Shown here piece after piece: positions 47,011 to 55,919 of a stretch of 64,000 nucleotides of DNA. Location: contig NZ_JAALXT010000005.1 in NCBI RefSeq assembly GCF_011634775.1, forward strand, positions 679,490 through 743,489, in the 5' to 3' direction. The stretch comes from Thalassoroseus pseudoceratinae. GTDB lineage: Bacteria; Planctomycetota; Planctomycetia; Planctomycetales; Planctomycetaceae. A program made the position numbers and the translations under genes. Numbering within the stretch: the first letter of the stretch is position 1; each line of letters opens with the position of its first letter. The notes under the pieces are model-generated. The model ran no database searches. It was not told where the DNA came from and saw only the letters and a list, made by a program, of their open reading frames with translations.

Positions 47011-48230
47011 ATGTTAAAGCGTCAGTTCAACCCACAGCAGCCGCATCGTGTGGTGCTCTATCTGCGAATGAGTTCCGACAGACAAAACCCGCGGAGCCCC
47101 GACCAGCAAGAAGCGGAAATCAAGCAACGGATTCAGGCCCTCGGGCACCCTTGGAAAATCGTCAACATCTATCGTGATGACGGCGAATCCGGTCGCTACG
47201 TGCGAAAACGTCACGGTTTCCAAAAGATGTTGCAAGACATCCGTAGTGGAGCCGTGGTGGTGGATCTCATTCTTGTCGACACCTTCGAGCGATTCGGCCG
47301 AAACGACGAACTGCTGGCGCTGCGAAAGGAGTTGCAGAATCAGCATGGTGTGTTGCTACTCACCGCGGACTCGCATTTCGCCGATCCGACGACGCCCCAG
47401 GGGCAAGCCTTTGGGGCCTTCGAAGCCATGAGGGCGACGGAGGAGAACCGAGTGAAGAGCCACCAGGTTCTGCGAGGCAAACGCGATAAAGCACGACAGG
47501 GATTTTGGCCGGGCGGCAAACCGCCATTCGGCTATCGATTGGTCTCCCAAATGAGCGAACGCGACGGGCGACAATTCCTGGAGGGCTCGAAATTGGAACC
47601 GCATCCTGAGGAGGCAATGATCATCACCACGCTGTTTGAGCTGGCGGATCAGACCGGTTTTGGCCCTGATCGCTTGGCCAGGCTCCTCAATCGCAATGAC
47701 GATATTCCCGCGAGATACAAGCCGTTTCACCCATCAACGGTGCGGTATTGGCTCGAGCAGGAAATCTATAAAGGCGATTTGGCCTGGGAGAAGCAAGCCA
47801 CCGACATTGTGGACGATGCTCGAGTCATCGAGGCCATCCCGAGGACGAATGGCTCCGCGTGCCGGACTTCTGCGCACCGCTCGTTTCCCGCGAATTGTGG
47901 GATCGTGTGGCCGCGGTCCGACTGAGTCGCTGTCGCCAAGACTCGAGTGATGCAACCACTCAGGATGGCAAACAGATTCGCCCGATAGCACCAGGCACAT
48001 CGCTGGTGTACCCGCTCAGTGGCTTGGCCCGTTGCGGAGAATGCCAAGCATCCATGCGGGTGGTGGCCACTGGTCGTAAAAGTAAGGAGGGCAAAAGCTA
48101 TGTCTACTATGCCTGTCCAATCGGCACCACGGACGGCGGTTGCCCGAACAAGAAGTACATTCCCGAGGCATGGCTGTGGGAAATAGTGGTCAATCAGATC
48201 ACTTCCCGATTGTTTCCGACTGACGGTTAA
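47011..48230 (+). pseudogene. Large serine recombinase, frameshifted
   Basis: The N-terminal resolvase domain is intact: VVLYLRMSSDRQ with catalytic Ser21, YRDDGESGRYVRKRHGFQKM, DTFERFGRNDELLALRKEL, followed by the recombinase domain (GGKPPFGYRLVSQ ... YWLEQEIYKGDLAW). Near 47840 one base is missing: frame 1 continues as PRTNGSACRT and stops at 47925, while the proper frame (EDEWLRVPDFCAPLVSRELW) resumes and runs to 48230 with the zinc ribbon YPLSGLARCGECQASMRVVA and YYACPIGTTDGGCPNKKY. The full-length gene would give about 406 residues. It has probably lost activity unless the frameshift is a sequencing error or is recoded. Confidence 0.8.
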
Positions 48231-48313
48231 GTCCGTTTCGCTCACTTGCCCCGGCGACGCCACCTTCAAACTGCGTCGCCGGGCATTTCTCGATCAACAA
48301 ATGGAGGATCAAA

Positions 48314-48679
48314 ATGAACAAAGAGAATTTGCAGTCGCAACCGTGGTTTCAAGAGTTGGCCACGGAGGTGCAACAGGAATTTGAGCGGCGTCAAGAACAG
48401 CCCGATCGGTCGCTGGAAATGCTCACGGAAGAAGCCGAGCGGAACGTTATACTTTGCAAACCCGACCTGAAATATATTGAGCCGATAGCGAACAAGTCCC
48501 AAAACGCCAGAAGCCGGATCATGACGACTGATCCGGCTTCTTTTCTTGATCATCAGATTTCGGAGATTGAGCGTCTTCCGGCTTCACTCCCAACAATCCC
48601 TCAACCGCTTTTTCGAAGTCAAGCAGAATGGACACAGGCTTCTCTCGCTGTTCACTACTGCCATTTTTTGAAATTTTAG
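48314..48679 (+). CDS. Possible small protein, uncertain
   Basis: The frame starts at an ATG with AGGA nine bases before it and reads MNKENLQSQPWFQELATEVQ, QEFERRQEQPDRSLEMLTEE. The first 50 residues look like a genuine helical, acidic protein. After that, the frame runs through an intrinsic terminator (48509-48545) and the antisense of another possible gene, so the true end may be earlier because of a frameshift. Treat as tentative. Confidence 0.3.
   Translation: MNKENLQSQPWFQELATEVQQEFERRQEQPDRSLEMLTEEAERNVILCKPDLKYIEPIANKSQNARSRIMTTDPASFLDHQISEIERLPASLPTIPQPLFRSQAEWTQASLAVHYCHFLKF
48509..48545 (+). terminator. Intrinsic terminator with perfect 13-bp stem
   Basis: AGAAGCCGGATCA (48509-48521) pairs perfectly with TGATCCGGCTTCT (48529-48541) around a 7-base loop, followed by TTTTC. 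It probably ends the recombinase/48.3 kb transcript on the plus strand. Confidence 0.8.
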
Positions 48680-48704
48680 GAGATTTCTTAGAAATACAGA
48701 TCAC
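48519..48704 (-). CDS. Possible small acidic protein
   Basis: A minus-strand frame (from a GTG at 48704 or farther upstream at 48809) ends with LLDFEKAVEGLLGVKPEDAQ and a charged tail. The DFEKAVEGLL segment is like short uncharacterised planctomycete proteins. The start is unclear and the 3' end overlaps the terminator hairpin, so confidence is low. Confidence 0.35.
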   Translation of the reverse strand: MICISKKSPKISKNGSSEQREKPVSILLDFEKAVEGLLGVKPEDAQSPKSDDQEKKPDQSS

Positions 48705-48956
48705 ATGACCACTTAACACATGAATACACACATAAACAGAGGTCAAACGATCAGCTTTTTGATCAAAAAACGCCGCACAATGAAACAACAAATGATCATG
48801 CGTGCGCATCAGGAAAGCGCAAAATGGATTTTTTTTAAAATGGCCGTTTTTCGCTTTCGGGCCGATTTTTCAAAAATCCTATTGTTCACCAGTCAAAAGT
48901 GGTCGACACCGGCTGTTCCATCTTGACCAACAGATCCATTTTCGCTTATAAAAAGA

Positions 48957-48986
48957 GCGTCGTGCTCAATTAACTGAACACGACGC
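48957..48986. repeat. Inverted repeat hairpin
   Basis: GCGTCGTG (48957-48964) and CACGACGC (48979-48986) pair around a 14-base loop that itself has TC/GA closure. No T-tract follows. Confidence 0.5.
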
Positions 48987-49219
48987 AAATGTTTCGGTGT
49001 GGGACTCCAAGACGGGCAGTCAGCAATCCCACGATTTTTGTGTCGCAAAGGCCTTCCAAAAAGGCAGCGCCCTTTTTACGTCCATTGCGGGTTGCATTAT
49101 GGCAGGTTGCTCCAGATCCGTCAAGACGGAAATGGGTGATCGCAGGAAAGTCAGCATGACGCGAAAACGCCAAGCAGGAGCAATCCGGCTAACCGCACGA
49201 TCGCCACCCAAAAAACAAA

Positions 49220-49266
49220 ACGAGCCAGAAGCGGGCATTGGATAATGTCTCTCGCTTCCGGCTCGT
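49220..49266 (+). terminator. Strong hairpin immediately upstream of the odd tRNA
   Basis: ACGAGCC-A-GAAGCG (49220-49233) pairs with CGCTTC-C-GGCTCGT (49253-49266), followed by CTCTTTT up to the tRNA 5' end at 49274. It looks like an intrinsic terminator, or a processing hairpin for the tRNA. Confidence 0.6.
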
Positions 49267-49273
49267 CTCTTTT

Positions 49274-49371
49274 GCGCACGTGGCGAAATTGGCAAACGCG
49301 GTGGATTTGGGTTCCATTGGGGTTCGTTGCAAGCGAGTCACCCCTTCCGGGTTCGACCCCCGGCGTGCGCA
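49274..49371 (+). tRNA. Class II tRNA, leucine-type body with UGG (Pro) anticodon
   Basis: Folds cleanly: acceptor GCGCACG/CGTGCGC (7 perfect pairs), D-arm GCG/CGC in the tRNA-Leu-like TGGCGAAATTGGC context, anticodon stem GTGGA/TCCAT with loop TTTGGGT, a 29-base variable arm with stem GGGGT/ACCCC and inner hairpin TCGT/GCGA, T-arm CCGGG/CCCGG with loop TTCGACC, discriminator A. The loop gives anticodon TGG, which reads proline CCA, although the long variable arm, D-arm and A73 are those of tRNA-Leu. Compared with tRNA-Leu(TAG), only position 35 differs in the loop. CCA is not encoded. It could be a missense-decoding tRNA, a decayed copy, or an element-borne tRNA-like RNA. Confidence 0.75.
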
Positions 49372-49447
49372 TTCGTGATTCTATCAGGGTTGTTAGAATT
49401 CTCCAAGCGGTGAATACGTTTTAGAAGTACAAGCAAGAGGTAAAATC

Positions 49448-49858
49448 ATGTCGAGACCCCGCGACTGGAACATGGAAGCTCGCGACCCACACGATGACGA
49501 AGCGAGTATTCGTTGTTTCATTCATCAGGCCACAATTGAAAATCTTACGCGAGCGATACATACTTCCCGGTTCTATCGCTTAATTTGTGCGAAAGATGTG
49601 CTGGAAGAACCTGACGCAATTTTCCAAGGTTGGAATCGCGAAGGACATGAAGATGGGTTATGCTACGTAGGGAGGCCGCAAGACAGGCCCAAAGATGGAA
49701 TTGAACTTCCGCCACAACCAAATCGGTGTTTTTTCGTCTTTGTTATGACTACAGGGAAAATTGACGAGTGGCGATGGGAAGACTTTTGTCTCACTGATGA
49801 GGCGGATTACAGAAGGCAATTCGGAGACAACTGGAGAAAAGTATGGCCACGAGCTTGA
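49448..49858 (+). CDS. Hypothetical protein
   Basis: 136 residues, rich in Asp, Arg and Trp (MSRPRDWNMEARDPHDDEAS ... FFVFVMTTGKIDEWRWEDFC). No signal peptide or membrane helix. The ATG at 49448 has AGAGG eight bases upstream. It overlaps the next gene by 16 bases, so the two are probably a coupled pair. The middle (PPQPNRCFFVFVMTTGKIDE) is the most conserved-looking part, but I do not recognise the family. Confidence 0.6.
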   Translation: MSRPRDWNMEARDPHDDEASIRCFIHQATIENLTRAIHTSRFYRLICAKDVLEEPDAIFQGWNREGHEDGLCYVGRPQDRPKDGIELPPQPNRCFFVFVMTTGKIDEWRWEDFCLTDEADYRRQFGDNWRKVWPRA

Positions 49859-50250
49859 ACGATTTGATTGCAAATTTTGAACAAGAGACGGCAGGCCGAG
49901 AGTTTCGACCACACGCATACTACGATGCCGATTCCGATGCCTTGATGTTTTTTATCAGCAACGAACCTGAACACGGAAAAAGGCTCAATAGCCGCGTCAC
50001 AATTTATCTTTCGGATGAAACCGACGAATTGGTTGGATGTCGTATCAAGGGAGTTCGCGCTGTACTGGAGGATATCGGAAGTTTTGACGTTTCCATCTCG
50101 CATCGCAAAATCAAGCTAACCATGCTATTTGCTGCATTGCATGGAAAGTTCGCGGAAGAGCCTGAAGGCCGCGATATGTACCGTCATATCGGACGACACG
50201 TCGGCGAGTCAAACTTAGAAGTTGATTTGCCTGATGAAGCGACGTGCTAG
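49843..50250 (+). CDS. Hypothetical protein, DUF2283-like pattern
   Basis: 135 residues (MATSLNDLIANFEQETAGRE). The segment HAYYDADSDALMFFISNEPE followed by VTIYLSDETDELVGCRIKGV recalls the DUF2283 beta-sheet pattern, but this is weak. The start has GGAG about eight bases upstream, inside the previous gene. It is coupled with the upstream gene. The pairing is compatible with a two-protein system such as a toxin-antitoxin or contact-regulated unit, but nothing specific supports that. Confidence 0.6.
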   Translation: MATSLNDLIANFEQETAGREFRPHAYYDADSDALMFFISNEPEHGKRLNSRVTIYLSDETDELVGCRIKGVRAVLEDIGSFDVSISHRKIKLTMLFAALHGKFAEEPEGRDMYRHIGRHVGESNLEVDLPDEATC

Positions 50251-50494
50251 ACAAGAACCGCTTGGTTCTCGATATTTGAGACGCTAGCCTTCCGCACCTT
50301 CAATTGCTTGCACCACCCGTTTGCCGTCACTCTGCCTGCGCAAATTCCAGTGGAATGATCGCTCCGTCACATATCGATGAAGGTGGCGAGCGGTGTAGTG
50401 ATGATGAGCACCAACGTAAGCACGCTTGAGAAGTAGAAGTGTAACTCTCTGTCGTGTTGACGTGTGAATCTTCGCGAGCATACTCCTTCTCGCC

Positions 50495-51106
50495 GTGGTT
50501 CACGGATTCGTGCTCTTCGAACCCCTTCCCGACGCTCGCGATCGTATCGAACAGGATGGACCGCAGACGATAGATGCAGTGCTTCACGAATGGAAAACAA
50601 TCTTGAAGCAAATCGGTCGGCGGCGAGGGAAGGCACTTGAAAAGCAAGTGCTTGACATCTTGTCCTACGAATGCCGAACAGCGTTACACCGCTGCTATTC
50701 AGCCGTTTGGGATGCGTTGCTTCCCTATCTGGGATGGCAATATGACCTGACGGACAAGTGCAAAGCTTTCCACCAGCTTTGGCATTACGACCACTGTACG
50801 CCATCCAATGAATATGAGCGAATAAACTTTCACCTGTTTCACGGGCACATCTTTGCTCTTCATCCGGCCTGTGGCCCAGTACTGCGCACACAGACCGGCC
50901 AGGAGCTCTTCGGCGAATGGCTTCAAGAGGGCACGCTGTCCTCGTACCATCGTGTGCTTCACGCCTTGGCAGTGGCTGTGGGCTTCTATGCGGAGCAATC
51001 CAACATCGCAAAGTTGCTCCGGAAGAATGAACAGCGAGAGAACTACTACGGTGATTTGGTCCCGCTCGAAAAACGACTGCAGAGCCGGCGAAGTGGTCGA
51101 CGTTAA
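50495..51106 (+). CDS. Hypothetical protein
   Basis: 203 residues, GTG start with no clear SD; the frame is open for only about 30 bases upstream. It is rich in aromatic residues and His/Cys (YECRTALHRCYSAVWDALLP, YERINFHLFHGHIFALHPAC) and largely alpha-helical by inspection, with a basic tail. A long opposite-strand frame (50367-51200) looks like its shadow. No family recognised. Confidence 0.45.
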   Translation: MVHGFVLFEPLPDARDRIEQDGPQTIDAVLHEWKTILKQIGRRRGKALEKQVLDILSYECRTALHRCYSAVWDALLPYLGWQYDLTDKCKAFHQLWHYDHCTPSNEYERINFHLFHGHIFALHPACGPVLRTQTGQELFGEWLQEGTLSSYHRVLHALAVAVGFYAEQSNIAKLLRKNEQRENYYGDLVPLEKRLQSRRSGRR

Positions 51107-51426
51107 CGATAATGCTTGATTCGCAGGTGCTGATCCAATGGCCGACGCACGGACCGCACCCCAAACCACAACAGAATAAGAGGTTATGAATTAACAACAC
51201 TGTTCGTTTTTCGACAAGACACCGTCATATACTGCACGAAATGCGAAGCCGCTTTCACATTCGGTATGGGGAATTGAACAACTCGCCACAGTGACCACAA
51301 GAACACATCGAAAATTTCCAAAAGTTGACATGACTGCAGTTGACAATGGTTTAGACCCTGCGACATTAGAAGCCCTCTCTCTTCTAACTTGCGATGTCGA
51401 TGCCAACGGGCTTTTAAAACGGTCAC
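51107..51426. other. Intergenic region upstream of glmS
   Basis: No gene or glmS-ribozyme-like structure could be recognised. The glmS SD (GGAG, 51427-51430) follows directly. Confidence 0.4.
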
Positions 51427-51436
51427 GGAGTGGTCA

Positions 51437-53269
51437 ATGTGCGGAATTGTCGGCTACTTGGGCGCGACCAATGCGTCGGACGTTCTTCTGACAGGTCTGA
51501 AACGACTCGAATACCGAGGATACGACTCGGCCGGATTGGCAACGATTCATGACGGCCAATTGCACGTGCGTCGAGCGGTCGGGCCGGTGGATCAGCTTCA
51601 GGAATCCCTGACGAAGTCCCCAGTTCGCGGCGAGATTGGGATTGGCCACACGCGTTGGGCGACTCACGGCCAGCCAAGCGAGCAAAACGCGCATCCGCAT
51701 ATGGACGCGAGCGGCCGCATCGCTTTGGTGCACAACGGCGTCATCGAGAACCACTCGTCGATTCGCAACTTTCTGGCGGACGAAGGAATCCAATTCCATA
51801 GTCAGACAGACACCGAATGCTTGGTCCAACTGATCGGCTTTTTCTACGGGCGATCAGGGGATCTGCGGGAAAGTCTGGAGTTGGCTCTGCAGGAAGTTCG
51901 CGGCACATTCGGCATCGCTCTGGTGTGCTCAGACCATCCGGAAACGTTATTCTCGGCTCGCCGAGGCAGTCCGTTGTTGGTCGGTATCACGGCCGAAGGC
52001 TACGTGATCGCATCCGACCCACATGCCGTCGTCGCACATACGTCCGACGTGACCTATCTCGAAGATGACGAAGTCGCAGTCCTCTCGCCCGCCGGTCTGG
52101 AAGCCACCACGATTCACTCCGTAGCCGTCGAAAAGCGGATCGAAGTGCTGGACCTTTCTCTGGCTGACGTCGGATTATCCGGGCACGCCAACTACATGGA
52201 AAAGGAGATCCGCGAGCAACCGGAGAGCCTCCGGGAAATGATGCGGGGGCGTCTAGACGTCACTAACGGACGCATTGTGCTGGGTGGCCTGACGGAAATC
52301 GAGCGAGACCTGGCACACTTTCAGCGGGTTCTCCTGTTCGGCTGCGGGACGGCTTGGCACGCAGCATTGATCGGTGGCTATCTGTTCGAAACGCTGGCGG
52401 GAATTCCGACGACGGTCCAATACGCCAGCGAGTTACGGTATCGCAACCCGCTGATCGAAGAAAACACGTTGGCCGTCGCGATGAGTCAATCCGGCGAAAC
52501 CGCTGACACCCTGGCCGCTTTACGGGAAGTGAAGTTGAAAGGGGCCACCTGCCTGGGCATCGTCAACACGGTGGGTTCATCCATCGCGTTGGAAACCGAC
52601 GCCGGTGTATACCTGCATGTGGGTCCGGAAATCGGTGTCGCCAGCACGAAAGCCTTTACCGCTCAGGTTGCCGTGCTGACCATGATGGCTTGCGATTTGG
52701 GACGTCGGCGACGACTGTCTCCCGAACAAACGGCGAATGTAGTCCATGAACTCGCCACGATGCCGGAGAAAATCGCGGAAGCCTTGGAGACCGAAAAGCA
52801 AATCCAAAGTCTCGTTGCGGATCTCTCGCAACACGACAATTGGCTGTATCTGGGACGCGGAGTGAATTTCCCAGTAGCGTTGGAGGGGGCCTTGAAACTC
52901 AAGGAAATCAGCTACATCCATGCCGAGGGATTACCGGCAGCCGAGATGAAACACGGCCCCATCGCGTTGATCGACAAAGGTATGCCCGTTGTCGTCATCG
53001 CCGTTCAGGATCATACTTACGAGAAGGTGCTTTCCAACATCGAAGAAGTTCGCAGTCGGAAAGGGCGAGTGATTGCCATCGCCACCCAAGGCGACACCCA
53101 AATTGGCGAAGTCGCCGACGAAGTGATTTTTGTGCCTCCCACCATCCCAGCGCTCTCTCCGCTTGTCACAACAATTCCCCTGCAGTGGTTAGCCTACCAC
53201 ACCGCTCTTCATCGTGGCTGCAATGTCGACAAGCCACGTAACCTCGCCAAGAGCGTCACCGTCGAATAG
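51437..53269 (+). CDS. glmS: Glutamine-fructose-6-phosphate aminotransferase (isomerising)
   Basis: First enzyme of UDP-GlcNAc synthesis: fructose-6-phosphate plus glutamine gives glucosamine-6-phosphate plus glutamate. The 610-residue protein begins MCGIVGYLG, and Cys2 becomes the N-terminal nucleophile of the glutaminase domain (GYDSAGLA, GHTRWATHGQPSEQNAHPHM). Two SIS isomerase domains follow (FGCGTAWHAALIGGYLFETL, AMSQSGETADTLAALREVKL, LYLGRGVNFPVALEGALKLK), ending with the usual PRNLAKSVTVE. The ATG at 51437 has GGAG upstream; a longer frame from 51389 would block nucleophile exposure. The GlmU-like gene follows after 38 bases, presumably in one operon. Confidence 0.97.
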   Translation: MCGIVGYLGATNASDVLLTGLKRLEYRGYDSAGLATIHDGQLHVRRAVGPVDQLQESLTKSPVRGEIGIGHTRWATHGQPSEQNAHPHMDASGRIALVHNGVIENHSSIRNFLADEGIQFHSQTDTECLVQLIGFFYGRSGDLRESLELALQEVRGTFGIALVCSDHPETLFSARRGSPLLVGITAEGYVIASDPHAVVAHTSDVTYLEDDEVAVLSPAGLEATTIHSVAVEKRIEVLDLSLADVGLSGHANYMEKEIREQPESLREMMRGRLDVTNGRIVLGGLTEIERDLAHFQRVLLFGCGTAWHAALIGGYLFETLAGIPTTVQYASELRYRNPLIEENTLAVAMSQSGETADTLAALREVKLKGATCLGIVNTVGSSIALETDAGVYLHVGPEIGVASTKAFTAQVAVLTMMACDLGRRRRLSPEQTANVVHELATMPEKIAEALETEKQIQSLVADLSQHDNWLYLGRGVNFPVALEGALKLKEISYIHAEGLPAAEMKHGPIALIDKGMPVVVIAVQDHTYEKVLSNIEEVRSRKGRVIAIATQGDTQIGEVADEVIFVPPTIPALSPLVTTIPLQWLAYHTALHRGCNVDKPRNLAKSVTVE

Positions 53270-53307
53270 AGAAAGCCCACCCAACACAATTTGACCAAAT
53301 CGAGCTG

Positions 53308-54615
53308 ATGAATTTACCTATTGTTGTCTATGAAGATGCGTCCTGGGAGCACTTTCTGCCGCTGGTCTACACTCGGGGTGTCTTCGACTTGCTCTGCGGA
53401 ATGGATTCGCTACTCGCGAAGATCCAACAACTACAGACCGCCGAGAACGAAACGTCCTCCGTTGCGTCATCACGCAAACCCAAGACCAAAATCGGTTTAT
53501 GGTGTCGAGATTCCATCGCACCAGTGTTGACCGAACAGAAAAGTCTTCCGGTCAATCAATCCGCTCCCGAGCGTTGTCTCTTCCTCAACGGGCGAGGTAT
53601 ATGGAAACAACTGCCGAAGGTGGAAGGAACAGGCTCTTGGGTTGGCGTCTCTAAGAAATCCGGCCAAGTGGTCGCCGTGCACGCCGATCCCGCTTTAGCA
53701 GCACGGCTTACACCCGCCACTTTTCTGGTCTCACCAGTTCTGCCAGCCGATCACCCTCTGCTCGTAGATCTTCCCCAGCACGAGTTTGACGAGGACGTCG
53801 TTGAACTCATGGATTGGCCGTGGAACCTGATTCACGCCAACGACCGCGCGATCGAATTCGATTGGCGAGTTCGCCGCGGGGCACCGGCCGACGTCTGGGG
53901 CCAAGTGATGACGGGCAGTCACGTCTTGGCTCCCGATTCGGTGTTCATTGGCGCGGGAGCTCAAATCAAGCCGTGCGTAGTGATCGACGCCGAAAACGGC
54001 CCGGTATGGATCGGCGAGAACGTCGAAATCCTGCCTCACAGTTTTATTCAAGGCCCCGCGTACATCGGTGATGACAGTCTGATCCAACCTGGTTCGGTCG
54101 TTCATGCGGGAACAACGATCGGCCCCCGTTGTAAAGTCGGCGGCGAGATCGAAACCAGTATCATTCAGGGTTTCTCCAACAAGCAGCACGACGGATTTTT
54201 GGGGCACAGTTACATCGGCTCTTGGGTGAACATCGCAGCGGACTGCATCAACAGCGACCTCAAAAACACGTACGGTCCCGTGCGAGTCCCCATCAACGGT
54301 CAACTAGTCGAGACGGGCGAGATGTTCGTGGGGATGCTCTGCGGAGATTACAGCAAACTCGGCATCAACGTCAGCTTCCCGACCGGTGCCGTAATCGGAT
54401 TCTGCAGCAGCGTGGTTGGCCCCCACAGCCCCAAATTCGTGCCTAGTTTCAGCTGGTTTGATGACGGTGTCCATGAAGCGTTTGAGTCCACACGAGCCAT
54501 CGAAGTCGCCCGCCGCGTGATGGCTCGTCGGCAACACGAAATGACATCGGCTCAAGAATGCCTGTTCAAAGAGGTCCGTAGAATTTCGCCGGAAATCGAA
54601 GTTCAAACGCCGTGA
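53308..54615 (+). CDS. GlmU-like putative sugar nucleotidyltransferase
   Basis: 435 residues. The N-terminal part (MNLPIVVYEDASWEHFLPLV, YTRGVFDLLCGMDSLLAKI) belongs to the divergent GlmU-family proteins that lack the classical LxxGxGTxM loop. The C-terminal half is a left-handed beta-helix of hexapeptide repeats (FIGAGAQIKPCVVIDAENG, VWIGENVEILPHSFIQGPAY, IGDDSLIQPGSVVHAGTTIG), typical of acyl or nucleotidyl transferases on sugar phosphates. Coupling with glmS supports a role in UDP-GlcNAc formation for cell envelope or extracellular polymers. Whether it carries both uridyl- and acetyltransferase steps cannot be told from the sequence. Confidence 0.85.
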   Translation: MNLPIVVYEDASWEHFLPLVYTRGVFDLLCGMDSLLAKIQQLQTAENETSSVASSRKPKTKIGLWCRDSIAPVLTEQKSLPVNQSAPERCLFLNGRGIWKQLPKVEGTGSWVGVSKKSGQVVAVHADPALAARLTPATFLVSPVLPADHPLLVDLPQHEFDEDVVELMDWPWNLIHANDRAIEFDWRVRRGAPADVWGQVMTGSHVLAPDSVFIGAGAQIKPCVVIDAENGPVWIGENVEILPHSFIQGPAYIGDDSLIQPGSVVHAGTTIGPRCKVGGEIETSIIQGFSNKQHDGFLGHSYIGSWVNIAADCINSDLKNTYGPVRVPINGQLVETGEMFVGMLCGDYSKLGINVSFPTGAVIGFCSSVVGPHSPKFVPSFSWFDDGVHEAFESTRAIEVARRVMARRQHEMTSAQECLFKEVRRISPEIEVQTP

Positions 54616-54827
54616 TGCAGTCGATTTCAGGAGACCCACTGGACCATGTAGGTAGTACTACCAACTCACCAAAACAAAGGCGTCAAGTTGAAATCAACCT
54701 TTAATTGACTTTTCGACAAAAACGCTAAAGTTCTTGTTGACGCGACCTGTACACCCCCCTATCTTGACAGACGTCTCTCTCAGAAGAACAGATATATTCC
54801 CTCCATTCCACCTGCTTGGAGTCTTTC

Positions 54828-55883
54828 ATGCAAGGTCGCATCAGTCCCTGCCTACACGAGCGGTCCGCACGTAAACGCGTCGGCTTCACACTGATCGAAT
54901 TGCTCGTGGTGATCTCCATCATCGCGACCCTAATCTCACTCATCGCCCCCGCCGTCCAAAGTGCCCGAGCCGCCGCCCGGCGAACACAATGCCTGAACAA
55001 TCTCCACAACCTCGGCCTAGCGATGCAAAACTTCGCATCCAGCCATAATGGTTCACTGCCTTATGTGCGGGATTCAACGACAGGAACGACTGCAGAAAAA
55101 CGAATTAGCGGTTGGCCTGTACAGATCCTAAACACGCTTGATCAAGAGGCTATTCAGAGACAGCTACGAGAAAATGCAGCCACTGGTTCCACATCTCCCT
55201 TCAGCACACCGACCCCTGTCAACACGTGGCTCCAAGTCTTTACTTGCCCAGACGATTTGAACTCTTGGCAGCAGGACTTTGGGTTGACGTATCGAGTGAA
55301 TGGTGGCTACTTGTCGCTCACAAATTCAACAGTTGGAGGGGCCTTTGGTCCAGATGCCATCGATACCGAAGAAGCGTTGGATGGTGTATCGGGCGGAGCG
55401 TTGGGGGCACTAGCGGCATATTCCACCGGCGCTATGTTTCAGAGAATTGCGGCAAACGATCGTAAAATGAGTTTGGATTTTATTTCGCAGGGGGATGGCA
55501 CTGGCAATACCATCTTGCTCGGAGAGAGTGTTGCAGCAGCGACCAGCTGGGATACTACCAACACTGACCGTCTCGTGTTTGGTGTCGAACTTAGCGATAT
55601 CGAGAGTGGAGGCAGCCCAATTTATGGCTCCGCAAGTAGCCTAAATGACACGAGTTGCGATGCGCTCGGGGATTCGGCTATCAATTCGTCAGACGATCCA
55701 GCCGATGGAGGTGGCGATAGGTTCATAGCATCTTCGAACCATCAGGATATAGTTCACGTATGCCTTGCAGATGGAGCAGCACGTGGCATATCTGAGAGCG
55801 TTGATCCGTCAGTATATCTGAAACTATTAACCTCAAACGGACAACGCTTTGGCCAAGGTATTCTCGACAATAGTGCATATTAA
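54828..55883 (+). CDS. Prepilin-like DUF1559 (SBP_bac_10) protein
   Basis: 351 residues. A type IV pilin-like N-terminus, [20 protein letters not shown], with the prepilin peptidase site after Gly and Glu at +5, leads into a helical spine and the planctomycete DUF1559 domain ([18 protein letters not shown] ... [18 protein letters not shown] ... [30 protein letters not shown]). These proteins are highly amplified in planctomycetes. They presumably form pseudopilin-like structures on the surface and may use the PilB/PilT machinery at the left edge of the window. The start at 54828 has GGAG seven bases before; the upstream ATG is less well placed. Confidence 0.93.
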   Translation: MQGRISPCLHERSARKRVGFTLIELLVVISIIATLISLIAPAVQSARAAARRTQCLNNLHNLGLAMQNFASSHNGSLPYVRDSTTGTTAEKRISGWPVQILNTLDQEAIQRQLRENAATGSTSPFSTPTPVNTWLQVFTCPDDLNSWQQDFGLTYRVNGGYLSLTNSTVGGAFGPDAIDTEEALDGVSGGALGALAAYSTGAMFQRIAANDRKMSLDFISQGDGTGNTILLGESVAAATSWDTTNTDRLVFGVELSDIESGGSPIYGSASSLNDTSCDALGDSAINSSDDPADGGGDRFIASSNHQDIVHVCLADGAARGISESVDPSVYLKLLTSNGQRFGQGILDNSAY

Positions 55884-55919
55884 ATTCATTGCAGCCCAGG
55901 TTTTCGAAGGGAAATACGA

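Noticed and set aside
49151..49372. Minus-strand frame over the 49.3 kb tRNA
   Set aside because: The region is explained by a perfectly folding tRNA and a hairpin; the frame has no SD or domain.
50367..51200. Minus-strand frame of 277 codons
   Set aside because: Opposite the more plausible plus-strand frame 50495-51106; composition rich in Ser, Arg and Cys with no domain pattern.
51107..51436. A glmS ribozyme upstream of glmS
   Set aside because: No ribozyme-like core or expected pairing could be seen; such ribozymes are mainly known from Firmicutes.
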